In this document: positions 1 through 10,501 of the stretch, piece by piece
Layout: the number at the start of each line of letters is the position of its first letter
Numbering within the stretch: the first letter of the stretch is position 1
NCBI GenBank assembly: GCA_013396995.1
Contig: VWZP01004610.1
Coordinates: 231,794 to 295,793, forward strand
Length of the DNA: 64,000 nucleotides
Direction: 5' to 3'
Origin: Dicaeum eximium
Lineage: Eukaryota > Chordata > Aves > Passeriformes > Dicaeidae
The notes under the pieces: generated by a model
Databases searched by the model: none
What the model was told of the DNA's origin: nothing
The model's input: the letters and a program-made list of their open reading frames with translations, nothing else
Program-made: the position numbers and the translations under genes

Positions 1-1140
1 GCCACACTCCCATCATTTATCTCAGTGCCTCTTTGATTCTGGCTTGGTTTTTTCACAGCTGAGACTTGAAGGAGTCTCAGGGATTGTCTTTAGGCATGTG
101 AGCTGCTTATGTTTCCAGAAGCTTTAGCTTTGGGGGGAAATCTCAACACCTGATCTCACAGCCTTTCCTGGCTTACGCAAAAATCTTGATTTCTTCATTG
201 AGGGACTGTATGTCCATCTGTATTTTGTGCAAATTGAGGGTAAACCACAAAATCTATTATTGTAGGTGGAAGGCAGGGAAATTTCCAATGGCTGCCTGTA
301 TCAATTATTTGTCATGCCATATTCTTAACGTGGTTAAAATTGGCAGTTTACAGGAATTGCAGGCTCAGAGGCGTTAGGACACTCATCCTGCCTGCCAGCA
401 TCCCTTTCTAAGAACCTGGGAAGATTAGTGGAGCGTAGATTTTTCCCATGTTGAAGTTTATAAGGATGAAAAGCTCCGTATGGAATATATCTGTGCAACT
501 TCAGTAGCAAAAATTGCTAAGCACATTATATATAGATAGAAAAGTGCCTTCTTTAGGGACTGCCATAGACTGCTCCTGAGATAGCTAAGCAGACAAGTAA
601 ATAGTAAAATATGGATATATTTAGCACTCCAGAAGGTGATGGATGGTGCTCAGGCTTCACATCACATGGGCTCTTTAAGGCTTTACCTCTGTATAATCCC
701 TTGTAGTCAGCACTGATGTGGTGGCACATTTGGGATCTAATTACAAGCTCCACTGCCAATCCAAGTACCACATGGTGAAGGACAGTTTTGGAAGGCAAAA
801 ACCAGAGGCATCCTGACTCATGGATCAGGAGTAGCAGGGAAGGAGAGGCAGGAAAAGGCCAACACAGTTTAATGGGATTTGGGTGTAATTGTGGGTTTGA
901 ATGCCTGCCTGCCTCTCTGGTTCATGCTTGGGTGGATGTATCCTGCTTTGCATCCACTTCAAAAATCACACTGGAGTGCCTGTGGTCAAACTGGGGATCT
1001 GATTTCACTGAAGCTCCTGCCAGGCTTGTCACAGCACATCCTGCTGGGGTGGTGGGACAGCAGTGCCTGAAACGATGGCCAGAGAGCCAGAGGAGTTGTG
1101 GGAAGCTCTGGTAACCTTTCCCATGTGAGTTCAGAACAGG

Positions 1141-1192
1141 TTTTCCTTCTGGATGGTTTTTTTTTTCCTTCTGGATGTATTTTCCTTCTGGA
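1141..1192 (+). repeat. Imperfect tandem repeat, TTTTCCTTCTGGA unit
   Basis: The word TTTTCCTTCTGGA occurs three times in about 50 bases, separated by T-rich or GTAT spacers. It looks like a small local duplication in a pyrimidine-rich stretch. No function can be assigned. Confidence 0.7.
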
Positions 1193-2874
1193 AATTTTTT
1201 CCTGTTTGTGTCAAGCTTGAGGCCTTCCACTTCAAACTCCTGCTCTTTTCCTGAGGCTGTTGAAAAGACTCAGTTGTGTTTCTGACCACCATGCCAGCCT
1301 GCAAAAACTGCGGAGAATATTTGCAAGTGTTACCTTTAAATCAAACCCACCACCTCATTGGATAGCATCCATCTCCTCTTTCTTCCCTTCTTCCTGGCCT
1401 TTTGTAAGAACGTTTCTGCTGTTGTTGAGGATATTAATCCACATTCATACCCACGCACAAATTCTGTGGTGATGTAATGGTGCATTATTGACAGAGAGTC
1501 TTGGGATTTTTAGCTAAAATACATGAAATGGTAGAGCTGTATTGCAGTTAGTGGAGAGGAGCTGTGTTGAACTGGTTTTGATGATGTTGTCTTCCTTCCA
1601 AGGATGCTGTCCTCCTAAAAACAGTGCTCATTATTGCAAATTAAGATCAGGGAACCCTGCTAGCTGTCCTTAGAGGAAGGCTTATGTGGAAACAAGTTCC
1701 AGCACTCCCATAAGTGGAGTAACCACATCACCAAATCTGGGAACCTGAGGTGTGGTGCAGAGCTTGGTGTTTCTTTAAAACCCTTCAGAAACAGTTTATT
1801 GGGGATAATAAACTTTTCCTCCTGTGTCATACCAGGTTACTCCCTTGATTTGTCTCACTGATGCTCTCTCTGTGCATCTCTGGGTGACTTTTTATGTCTT
1901 GTGCTTTCCTACAAGCTCGGAGGTGTTGTAAGGAATGAGCAGAGCTGGCAGCCAGGCAGATATGGGGTGACACGGTGACACTAATTCTGAGTAGCTCTTG
2001 TGTGTTCTTGGCAGTGGGGCATGAACGAGGAGCAGTCTCGTGAAGTGGGGATGTTGCAGGGAATTCAAACGGGCAGGGGAGTGAGTGACTGGTGCAGAAC
2101 CCACAGGTGCCTGGTGAAAGCAGAGAGAACTTCAGCCCCTCACAGTGCTGAGGGGAATTTCCATGGCAAAGGGTGGGATCCCTTTTCTGGGCTGGCTTCC
2201 TGCTGGCTCCCTGGGGCAGCCCGGGACAAGCCCTTTTGTTCCCAGAAATTGCAGGGTCATGTTCCATCCCCTTCATTACCAAGCCTCCAGCCACTAGAGG
2301 GAGAGAACGCCACATATTTATGGCTTCGTTTGCGCGTGGGGATGTGTTTAATGAGGGAATGCACCAAGGCTTTCCAGGCAGTTCCAAAACTGGGTTTAAC
2401 CCCTTCGTTGTTCCGGGGTAATTTTATAACTGCTCCTGAGATCTGACTCCCAGAGAGCTCAGATTGCAAAGGCTCTGGGAGATGTTCGGTGATGCCTGCC
2501 CGTGTTTTACACCCTGTACTTTGTGTCGAGCATACCTGCTGTGCAATGGCTTCGTGGGAAAAGCTTCAGTGCTGCTGGGTGCCTGTCTGCTCGCGTTACC
2601 CACAGCCCGGTGCACCGCCAGCGCGGCACCGCGGGACTCCGAGCCCCCTTTGCCTTCTTCTGGCAAGCCTCAGACTCCTGCAGCCCATGGCCTGTTCCCT
2701 CTGCCAGAATAAAACAAGCCCAAGAGGCATCTGGTTTCATTTGGAATTAAAGCTTTGAGTCAGTAATTATTGTAGGCAGATGAGTTTTAACAATTTCAAA
2801 GGACACCAGCAAGGAGTTGTGGGTTGAGGGGAGGGAGCAGGGCTGGGAGCTTTAAGACGGCAATGTCAGAAAGT

Positions 2875-2923
2875 GAATTTTAAACACTTTTGAATTTAAA
2901 CACTTTTGAATTTAAACACTTTT
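2875..2923 (+). repeat. 16-bp tandem repeat, three copies
   Basis: The unit GAATTTAAACACTTTT occurs three times head to tail. The first copy carries one extra T (17 bases) and the next two are exact 16-mers. The exactness implies a recent local duplication. Each unit contains TTTAAA, and a partial further copy (GAAAGTG) follows. Confidence 0.9.
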
Positions 2924-4801
2924 GAAAGTGAGACAAGATCGAAACTTTCCTTTGCAGATTGAGCCCAGTGGGGAGGACCCGTGGAAGTCTGAGGAGGGGA
3001 CTGTCGGATTTGGAGGGATCTGGAAAAGTAGCTGGGAGGGAAAGCAGCACATTCAGTGGTTTGGAGAACCACAGCCCTCGGTCTGCAGTGCTGTTTATCA
3101 GGGGAATTCACATTGCTATGCACATGGTGGGTGGGGAAGAGAAAATCTCTTTGCTTTGCTTTTGATTCCAGAGGGTGAGTCAAGGCAAGGCTCTCTCAGA
3201 AGAGAAGCCTCACAATGCTTTAGCAGCCGGAAGTATTGAAGGAGAGGATTTCTTTGGGAAATGTTCCTGGCTCTAAGAGTGAATAGTTCCAGTTAATAGA
3301 GAGGCGCAGCGAAGACGTTTCCTTAGGCTGATGGAGCATCCATGCAGATGATGCCCCAGCTCAAGAATTTCTCCTGGTGAGGCTGGGGCTGGTCTCAGCT
3401 GCTCCTTTCCCCTCCTGTTTCTCTTGCCCAGATGTGCCCTGGCTGGCACAGCTGATGGCAGGCATGGGGAAGTGGGGAGGGAAATGTGCAGGAGGGCACT
3501 AAAAACCTTGAGATTGACCTGACTCAGGCACACTGTAAAAATGGGCATGTAGGAACTAAATGTACATCATTCTGGTCAAAACACTCCTCGTTGTCCTAGG
3601 AGTCCATCACTGGACACCCCACACTTGGAGGGCTGAGGTTGGGCTGCTCCAGGAGCCCTCCCTGCTCTGCTGTGTGCTCCTCCCTGCACCCCTGGGTCTC
3701 CCAACATGTCCTGGTAACTCAGACTTACTGAGGCCTTGAAAATGGGGCTGGGAGCTGAGCTGCTTCAGCTCAGCATCCAGGGCCAGGGGTCACAGCTTGA
3801 ATTAAATAACAGAGCAAGAGGAGCGCTGAGTGAATGTGAAAGACTCCTCCTATGGCTCCATGCATTCCAATGAACTGTGGCCATAAATATGAGCTGCTTG
3901 TTAAGCCCTCACCTGCCTGGTGTAGATGAGAGGTCCTGGGGTCCAACCTCCTTGCCTTGTGCTTTGCTGGTGGAGAGCCCAGCTGTAAAGTTGTTTTTGA
4001 GGCAGGAGTCCCGTGGGTTCGAGTGGGAGCTGTGCCGTGCCTGGATCAGGCCTTGCCATTCACTGCTGTGCTTTCCATGGCAGGAAAACCAGTTCTGTTC
4101 CAGGAGTTTGTGTGTATTTGTGGATGTAGGACCAGGCTGGGCTGCCTCCTCCAAAGGCACTCTGCTCCAGTGAGATCCCCATGGGCTTTGGGTGGGGGAG
4201 AGGGGACAGGCAGGAGTTTGGGTGTGAGTCTGGCTGTTGGTTTTGGAAGAGAGCAGAGCTCTGAGAGCTCCCAGGCCATGAGACAGGGCCATGCTGAGGG
4301 CCCTGGAGGCTCCTCATGGGACATCCCTCTAGGCAGCAGGGAGGAGCACAGTCTCAGGGTTTATGGACTTGCCAATCCCTTGTGACCTCAAAATGCACGA
4401 CCCAGGGCAGCATTTATTGTTTCCCTGTCAATCTTCTCACTAACAGCAATGCTAAGCTCTAGTTTTCTTTAAAAAACAATATCTCTTTTGGCTTCAGATC
4501 TCAGATCTCTTAGTAGACAAATGAAATGAATTTATATATGAGCATTGTGCTGCTTGTAAAGCCCTTTCCATTTCAAATTTAGTTTTATTCCTTTTTTTTA
4601 ATCTCCATAGGATTTTCCCTAAATAAGCAGAACTAGGGCAGTGCTAGTGACAGATGGATATAAAGAAGACTTGGATGCTGGAGAGACTTTACTGGGCTTG
4701 GGGATCTGAACTGGGGTGCTTTCCTCATCACCCAAAGAGTTTAATTTGTCTGCATGTTATTAATTTTCACCTCTAAAGCAGAGGGCATGGCAACAGAGAG
4801 C

Positions 4802-4814
4802 GTTCCCTGGCAAC
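4802..4814 (+). promoter_or_regulatory. Possible RFX X-box-like site
   Basis: The word GTTCCCTGGCAAC is an inverted arrangement of GTT(N)CC and GG(N)AAC, the two halves bound by RFX-family winged-helix factors. Here the halves are separated by one base less than in the perfect palindrome. A second GGCAAC half-site lies about 20 bases upstream, at 4789-4794. Chance occurrence is quite possible, and only the sequence match supports the call. Confidence 0.25.
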
Positions 4815-5684
4815 AGGCTCCTTGGGTTCATTAAAGCAGAGGTGGGAGGTTTGCAAATGGAAAAAGTTGAGCAATATTAGCAAATCAAATGGGCTGAGGC
4901 GTGAGGAGTCTTGTCAGTCAGGCGGGGGTGACAGGAGAAAGAATAGTAAACAACATGCAAACCATCTTGAAGGAGATGTTTTGGGAGGAGGCAGATCCAG
5001 GATTTGCCTGTTTTCCTGCCTTCCCAAGGGCAGGATGGATTGGAGAGCGCTGGGAGGAGCCTCTGTGTGTCTGGCAGGTTGTGGGCAGTGAACTGAAGAT
5101 GTTACTTAATAAAAAAATTGCTTTTTACCAACAGCTTTCCAAACTGTGGTTTCCCACTAGGGCTTTCGTAGAAGTTCCAGTTTGTTTTGATCCTCTCCAA
5201 AACTCTGTCTGGCATTTTGTTGGTAAAATCCCCCAAAAAGCCTTTGAGGGGAATCTGTGGGAGCGTGGCCATGCCGGATCCATGCCCAGTCCATGCCCTC
5301 CCTCTTCTCCCATGGAGCAGGCTGTGTGTGCCACACACCTCTGCCTGGAGCCAGATGGGGGCTGTTTGCACTGTGACTGCTAAATATAAATACTGCAATT
5401 AATTAATAATGGCCAATGCACATAATTACATTAGAAATAACTCGAGTTTGTACCAGCATACAGAGTGTGCATTCAACTGATCCAGTCTGGAGAAGGGGTT
5501 TGGAGCAGGAAGAGACAGGTTTGGGCTGCCCTGTCTGTCCCTGCCAGTGGCCACTGTGTCACCTTGGGAGGTCAGGGGAAGCCCCTGGTTCTCAGGTAAT
5601 GATCTCTCTCCCTTGCTGTGGTAAACAGCCAGATCTCAATCACATCCATCAGAGCGAAGCGTTTCAGGCACTTGTTCCAGTCCT

Positions 5685-5706
5685 GTGGTTCTATGATTCT
5701 ATAATT
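5685..5706 (+). mobile_element. Possible CR1 LINE 3' tail remnant
   Basis: The word TGTGGTTCTATGATTCTATA matches the characteristic ATTCTATGATTCTATG-type 3' end of sense-strand avian CR1 elements. The upstream 60 bases do not clearly carry the usual GGTCCCTTCCAACCC segment, so the match could be a decayed copy or chance. Confidence 0.35.
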
Positions 5707-7630
5707 TATGACTGAAACTATCTTTGTGTCAGTGTTAGTTCAGGAGGACACTCGTATCTGGGCTTCTGAATATGTCATCTCCTATTAAAGAACAAACAAA
5801 CTCCCTCGTAATGTACCATAAATAATAATAATACTTTGCAAGAGCCTGAAGCGCTGTGTTATTGCTGTGCTAATCAGAGAGGCACTGGGCCATTATGAGA
5901 GTATTCCATGGGGTTTGGGCTTTTTTCCTGCAGGAAGGTACGTGTTTCATAGCTGTGTAGCGTGGCTGATTGGTTTATAAAGCCAGGCTGGATAATTCCT
6001 AGTAGAGGTTAGACAAATTCCCCTCCTTTCTCATTAATTAACCTGTAGGATTTGGTGCCTGTTCTTTGCAGTTCAATAGAGACAATGACTGCAGGAACAT
6101 ATTTGTGCTCTCTGATATGGAATGAAGAACATCTGCCTTCTGCAGCAGTGAAATACCAGCATGTGACAGGGCTCTCCAAAGGGCACTGCCAGCCTCTCCT
6201 GCCTCAGTGAGGAAATTCCAGGCTGAAATTTCAATGGGGAGGTGTTGGCTGGGGGACGTTGTCCAATGCAGCATCATAGCTGGGGAGGGAAGGCAGTGAG
6301 TGAAAAGCACAAGAAGGGAAATCCCCTCATGAAAACAGCAGCAGGGTGGAGGAAAAAGCATTTTGGGAGAAGTTCCCACATCCAGAGAGTGGTTTAGAGC
6401 AAAACTTTGCAGTGGGATTAAGGAAGGGAGGCCTTGAAGATCTAAAGGAGATTTCAGTGGTGATGTGGCAACACAATAGCAGGAGGAAAAGACAGGAGAG
6501 ACAGGTGCAATCCTGCAATGCTGCTCTCACAGACTGCAAGAAAATGAACCTTCATTTTCTTGGGATCCCAGGGCTGTGTTCTGGGTGGCTCAAATGAGGG
6601 TTCTGCTCCCAAAAGCTGCCCTGCAATACTGTAAATAATGGTGGGAGAGCAGGGTGGGTTCTGGGAGGATTGGATTGGACATTGGATTGCAGTGGGAATG
6701 TTGGTAAAGTCTCCTGTGTCTTATTTCCATGACTGCAGATGTGTTGGATGAGGCACAAGGATGGAGGTTATTTTTGCTGTTTCACTGTGATGTGACACTG
6801 AGTGTCCTTCTGCTCATACCCAGTTGCTTGACTTTTGGGTGGCTCTCCAGCTGCAGGGAATTAGGAGAAAATAAGTTACATGTGGAAAAGTGGCATAAAT
6901 CTGATAATTTAGGCAGTTACTGCTACTGCAGAGGTATTGACTGCCCCTTCCTTCCCTGACTTCACTTCTCTGCTCCCCTGTGAGGTTCTTGCCCATTACT
7001 GGTATCATTGGCAGTCACAAGGAGACTCCAGACTGGACTGGGCTGTCTGAGGGTGAAGCACACCAGCTGATTTTGGTCCTTTTTCTGGAGAGAGAGAAAT
7101 TTTTGGAGGCTGTGACAGGTCAAATATGGCCAGACCACAGCTCTGCTGAGACTGACTGAGACATTGTGTTACTGATGAGCAGTCCACAAGTTCTTCCTGG
7201 GGATTTCCTCTGGAGTGATCCCCCAGACAAACCCCTGAGCAAAGCCTCGGCCCTGCCTCCCCAGTGGGATGTGCTCACACATGTGGTAGAAATGCCATTT
7301 TTTTGCAGGCTAAATCCCAGGGCAGGAGTGAGCAGTGCAAGTGCAAACTCTGTGCCCAACCACCACGCACTGAAAGCTGCCTCTGTTTCCCTGTGGGCAA
7401 TGTGGGTTTTCCTTCCAGAGCACTGCCTGTGGCACAATTCCGCAGTGCTCTGTGACTCACACCCAGCTTGGGGGTGTGCTTGGAAATATTCCATGTCTGA
7501 GGTGTGCTGGTGGCCACAGAGCCCACTGTGCCCTCAGGTGTGCTGGGCTGCAGCATCCCCTGGCACAGGAGCCAGCACCTGGTGCCCTTCCTGGAAGATG
7601 CTTTATTCTTCCATGTGGAGAAGTGGAAAA

Positions 7631-7730
7631 TCAGAGAATCACTGCATATCCTGAGCTGGAAGGAGCCCACAAGGATCATCCCAGCCCAGCTCCTGGCCTT
7701 GCACAGGACCCAGAAGAAGCTCACAGGTGG
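7631..7730 (-). mobile_element. CR1 LINE fragment, antisense
   Basis: The stretch begins with an AATC-type tail and continues with CTGAGCTGGAAGGAGCCCAC, AAGGATCATC, CAGCTCCTGGCC and GCACAGGACC. This is the recognisable antisense 3' region of an avian CR1 subfamily. It is a short, diverged, 5'-truncated copy, which is typical because CR1 usually inserts as truncated 3' ends. No coding part remains. Confidence 0.8.
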
Positions 7731-9931
7731 CTTTTCCCAGCTCCCCCTGCTCTGGCAGGGACTCTGGGCTTGGTCCCCTGCCCGCTGGCTGCCTGCAGAG
7801 CGCTTTGCATTGACAATGAGGCAGCAGAGGTGCATTTTCTTGGCAAGGAAATGCAGCTGGGTTCTCTCTGAGGTTCCCTGTGCCAGAGAGAACGGCTGCC
7901 CCAGTGCTCTGGGCAGGATGGGATTTGTGTGCAGCCTGCTGCCCATTCAGAGATTTGGCTGATCTTGGGGCTTTCTTACCTTTCAGCACTTTCACAGGGA
8001 GCAAGAATTAACCTGGCAACTCTTGGTTTGCTTCTCAAATCAGCTTAGTGTAAACAAGGCATAGGAAGTGAAACAGTGGAATATGAGCCTTATTGACAGG
8101 CCTGATCAACAGCTGGCAGGAGGAGAGAAACTGGGATAATTCTGCTTGTATCTAAGTCCTCCACAGAAATAGTCTTCCTCCTCCTCCTCCAAATCCACAT
8201 TCCCAGTTAGAGCTACAGGGTGGGATGTGCCAGACAAATCCCCTTTCATTTGCACTGCCAGGGTGCAACTTTGACCAAAGTGAGTGGAGCTCCTGGGATG
8301 ATGCAGTGCATGGTTTAAAGCTGATCTTGTGCTTCAGAGGGCCACTGTTGTATTCTCTGTGTGTGTGGTGACAACACTGCGGATCTCATTTAATATTTCG
8401 TGGTAGAAAAAATATTTGCCCTTCAGTGAGAGAGAACCTGATCATTGCTCTGTTTTCAGTGCAAGTTTCTGAGGGAAGCAATGTCCACTCAGGATGTCTG
8501 TCAGTCAGTTCTGCTGCCCCAGCTCTCCCAGCTCCTGCAGCTTTGGAATCAGTTTGGAATCAGTGAGGTTGTGCTGGCTCTGTCTGACATCCTGAACCTG
8601 TGAGGTACCTGTGAGATCTGAATTCCAGGGCTGCACAAAGCCGTGGCCATCACCTGCTGCAGGAGATGGGGCTCTCCTGGAGAGGATCCTGATTGACAAC
8701 ACATTCCAGAATGGCTGTCAGGGGTGGGATTTTCCAACTAGAGCCCTCCTGTGGATGTAAATAACTTACCTGGTGTTTCTGTCACTCGAAACCTAGGCAG
8801 AATTCCAAAGTTTGGACAGCTATAACATTTGCCTTCTGACTCCTTCTTTTGTCAGCCATCTCTGGGAATAATGATGGCTGTCGGTGCTTGTGCAAAAGGT
8901 GATGGGATATGGCTTGATGGAACTGGAGCAGGCTGTGTGGGGCCCCAGCAGTGCAGAGATGCTGGGCAGCATCCCTTCAGTCCTGCCTGCACTTCTGGTC
9001 TGTCCCATTTCAATAAATAAGTGAAGACACCTAAGCTCTGATCCTGCTGAGTGCCACAGGACCAGCAGAAAGTGGCAGTCACAAGGAGCTGCATGTTGTT
9101 CCCTGACTCAAAATCTCCAGCTGCAGGAAAAATGTTGACTCCTCCAGGGGCCAGGAGCGGGAGATCCAAATGCCCTTCTGCCCTTGAGGCATGGAGAAAA
9201 AACCCATGCAGACACAACCCTAAATCCTCTGCAGCTGTAACTGAGGAGATTGGAGCTTCTCCACAGATTGTACACCATATCCTGTGCGTGGATCCAGCAT
9301 GTCCAGCGTCCCCAGTGTCCTGCCTGTGCCCAGAGCACGCTGCCAGCCGTTCCCCATGTTGTCTCCACGATTCCTACCTGCCCTCTTCTGTCCCTGAAGC
9401 CAGCTGCAGACTCAGCTGCCAAAGAGGGGATTTTGGGAATATTGGTGGGGCATTTTCCTGTACTCCTGGGTGTGTCAGTCCTTCTCCGGGCTGCTCCTTC
9501 CTGTGGGCACCGAGCCCCGGGATGGCGGCAGGGGCTGCGCCACCAGCGCCGTGAGCGGCCTTGGCCAACTCCTGGCAGCGCCATGTCCTGTCCCCACCAT
9601 GGGGAGAACCATGTCGACGTGCGTGTCCCAGCTGGAGGATCCGCGAGGATTCAGCCCCGTTCCCACTTGGCTCTACGCATCCCATATGCTGCCGCCGCCT
9701 CTGCTAACCAGTGCCAGACACCGCGATCTCCTCTCCCTCGATGTGGTGGGTGGCCGGATCGATGAGCGACGCTTAGCGAGTGTATTTGCTTTCTTAACTG
9801 TGCGGCGGGGCTCTCGTTTCCTTGCTGTGGCCAGCAAGTGGGGGAAATCCGGGGGAGCAGGCAGGGGATGAACACCCGGAGGGGGGAACAAGGCGCGGGG
9901 GCTGGGGGCGGATCACCCGGGCAGGTGCAGC

Positions 9932-9957
9932 GCTGGGCTGGGCTGGGCTGGGCTGGG
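9932..9957 (+). repeat. (GCTGG)n short tandem repeat
   Basis: Five tandem copies of the pentamer GCTGG lie inside the CpG-rich block. This is a common low-complexity motif in avian GC-rich DNA, and no function is inferred. Confidence 0.85.
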
Positions 9958-10453
9958 AGCTTTGCTTTCAGTGAGAAGGGGACTCATCCTTCATGTGGAG
10001 AGCAGAATGAGGACCTGCTGCCCTTTGAACGTCAGCAAAATCCCCATCCCCTTGCTGAGCGTGGAGCATGTGCTGGCTCTGCAGAGCTGGCATCCTGCGG
10101 CGCTGGGGGCGAGGGTGCCCGGCCACCGGCAGGAGGGCACGGGGTGCCCCGGGCTCTGGGCGCCTGCGGGGACCCTCCCCAAGTTCGCATCGCTCCCCCC
10201 TCCCTCCCCCCTTCTACTCTCCTCCCCTCCTGCNCCCTCAAATCCCTCGGTCCGTGACTGAAATAAATAAGCACAATCCCAGGTAGTGAGGAGGCTGCTA
10301 ATAACGTGCTCCTGACAGGCACGGGATTGCCGGGCTGAGAGATGGCTGACTGAAAGCTCCAGGCTAGGGTGGGGGTGGGGGGCTTCTTTTTTTTCCTGCT
10401 AGCTCTCGCCAGGCAGTAGAGATTTTTTTTTTCTTCCCCTCCCTGATAATAAG

Positions 10454-10501
10454 GACATCATCAGAAGCAAGATGCAGTGGCTAAGGGATGGAACAGGAAT
10501 G
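10454..10501 (+). CDS. Candidate short (possibly first) coding exon, unidentified gene
   Basis: A polypyrimidine run (ten T, then CTTCCCCTCCCT) followed by ATAATAAG could be a 3' splice site just before this segment. The segment ends exactly at a strong donor, ATG|GTGAGT, at 10502. An ATG at 10472 with AAG before it (A at -3) opens ten codons reading MQWLRDGTGM and ends in phase 0. The frame is also open upstream of the ATG, so this could be either the coding end of a first exon inside the CpG block or a 48-base internal exon. If unspliced, the frame stops at 10562-10564. I do not recognise the peptide. The identity, and even the exon status, are inferences. Confidence 0.28.

Larger units (their letters stand above)
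1..9479. other. Non-coding stretch, no gene recognised
   Basis: No reading frame here resembles a known protein, and I saw no convincing acceptor-exon-donor arrangement. The composition is mixed, with many TG/CA words, as expected for intronic or intergenic vertebrate DNA. Embedded items are listed separately: an imperfect pyrimidine repeat near 1.15 kb, a 16-bp tandem repeat near 2.9 kb, an RFX-like word near 4.8 kb, a possible CR1 tail near 5.7 kb and a CR1 fragment near 7.7 kb. A minus-strand donor-like GTAAGT lies at about 8763-8768, but I found no good acceptor to pair with it. The ORFs of 100-220 codons are chance frames in moderately GC-rich DNA. Confidence 0.6.

Noticed and set aside
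7275..7946. 223-codon minus-strand frame
   Set aside because: It runs through a CR1 fragment and shows no domain. It is a chance frame in moderately GC-rich sequence.
8763..8900. Minus-strand donor-like CACCAG|GTAAGTTATT with an open frame upstream
   Set aside because: No convincing polypyrimidine-AG acceptor lies upstream on that strand, and the peptide is not recognisable.
10368..10382. GGGTGGGGGTGGGGGG as a promoter G-quadruplex
   Set aside because: Only three separated G-runs are present. A fourth would require splitting the last run, so the evidence is weak.
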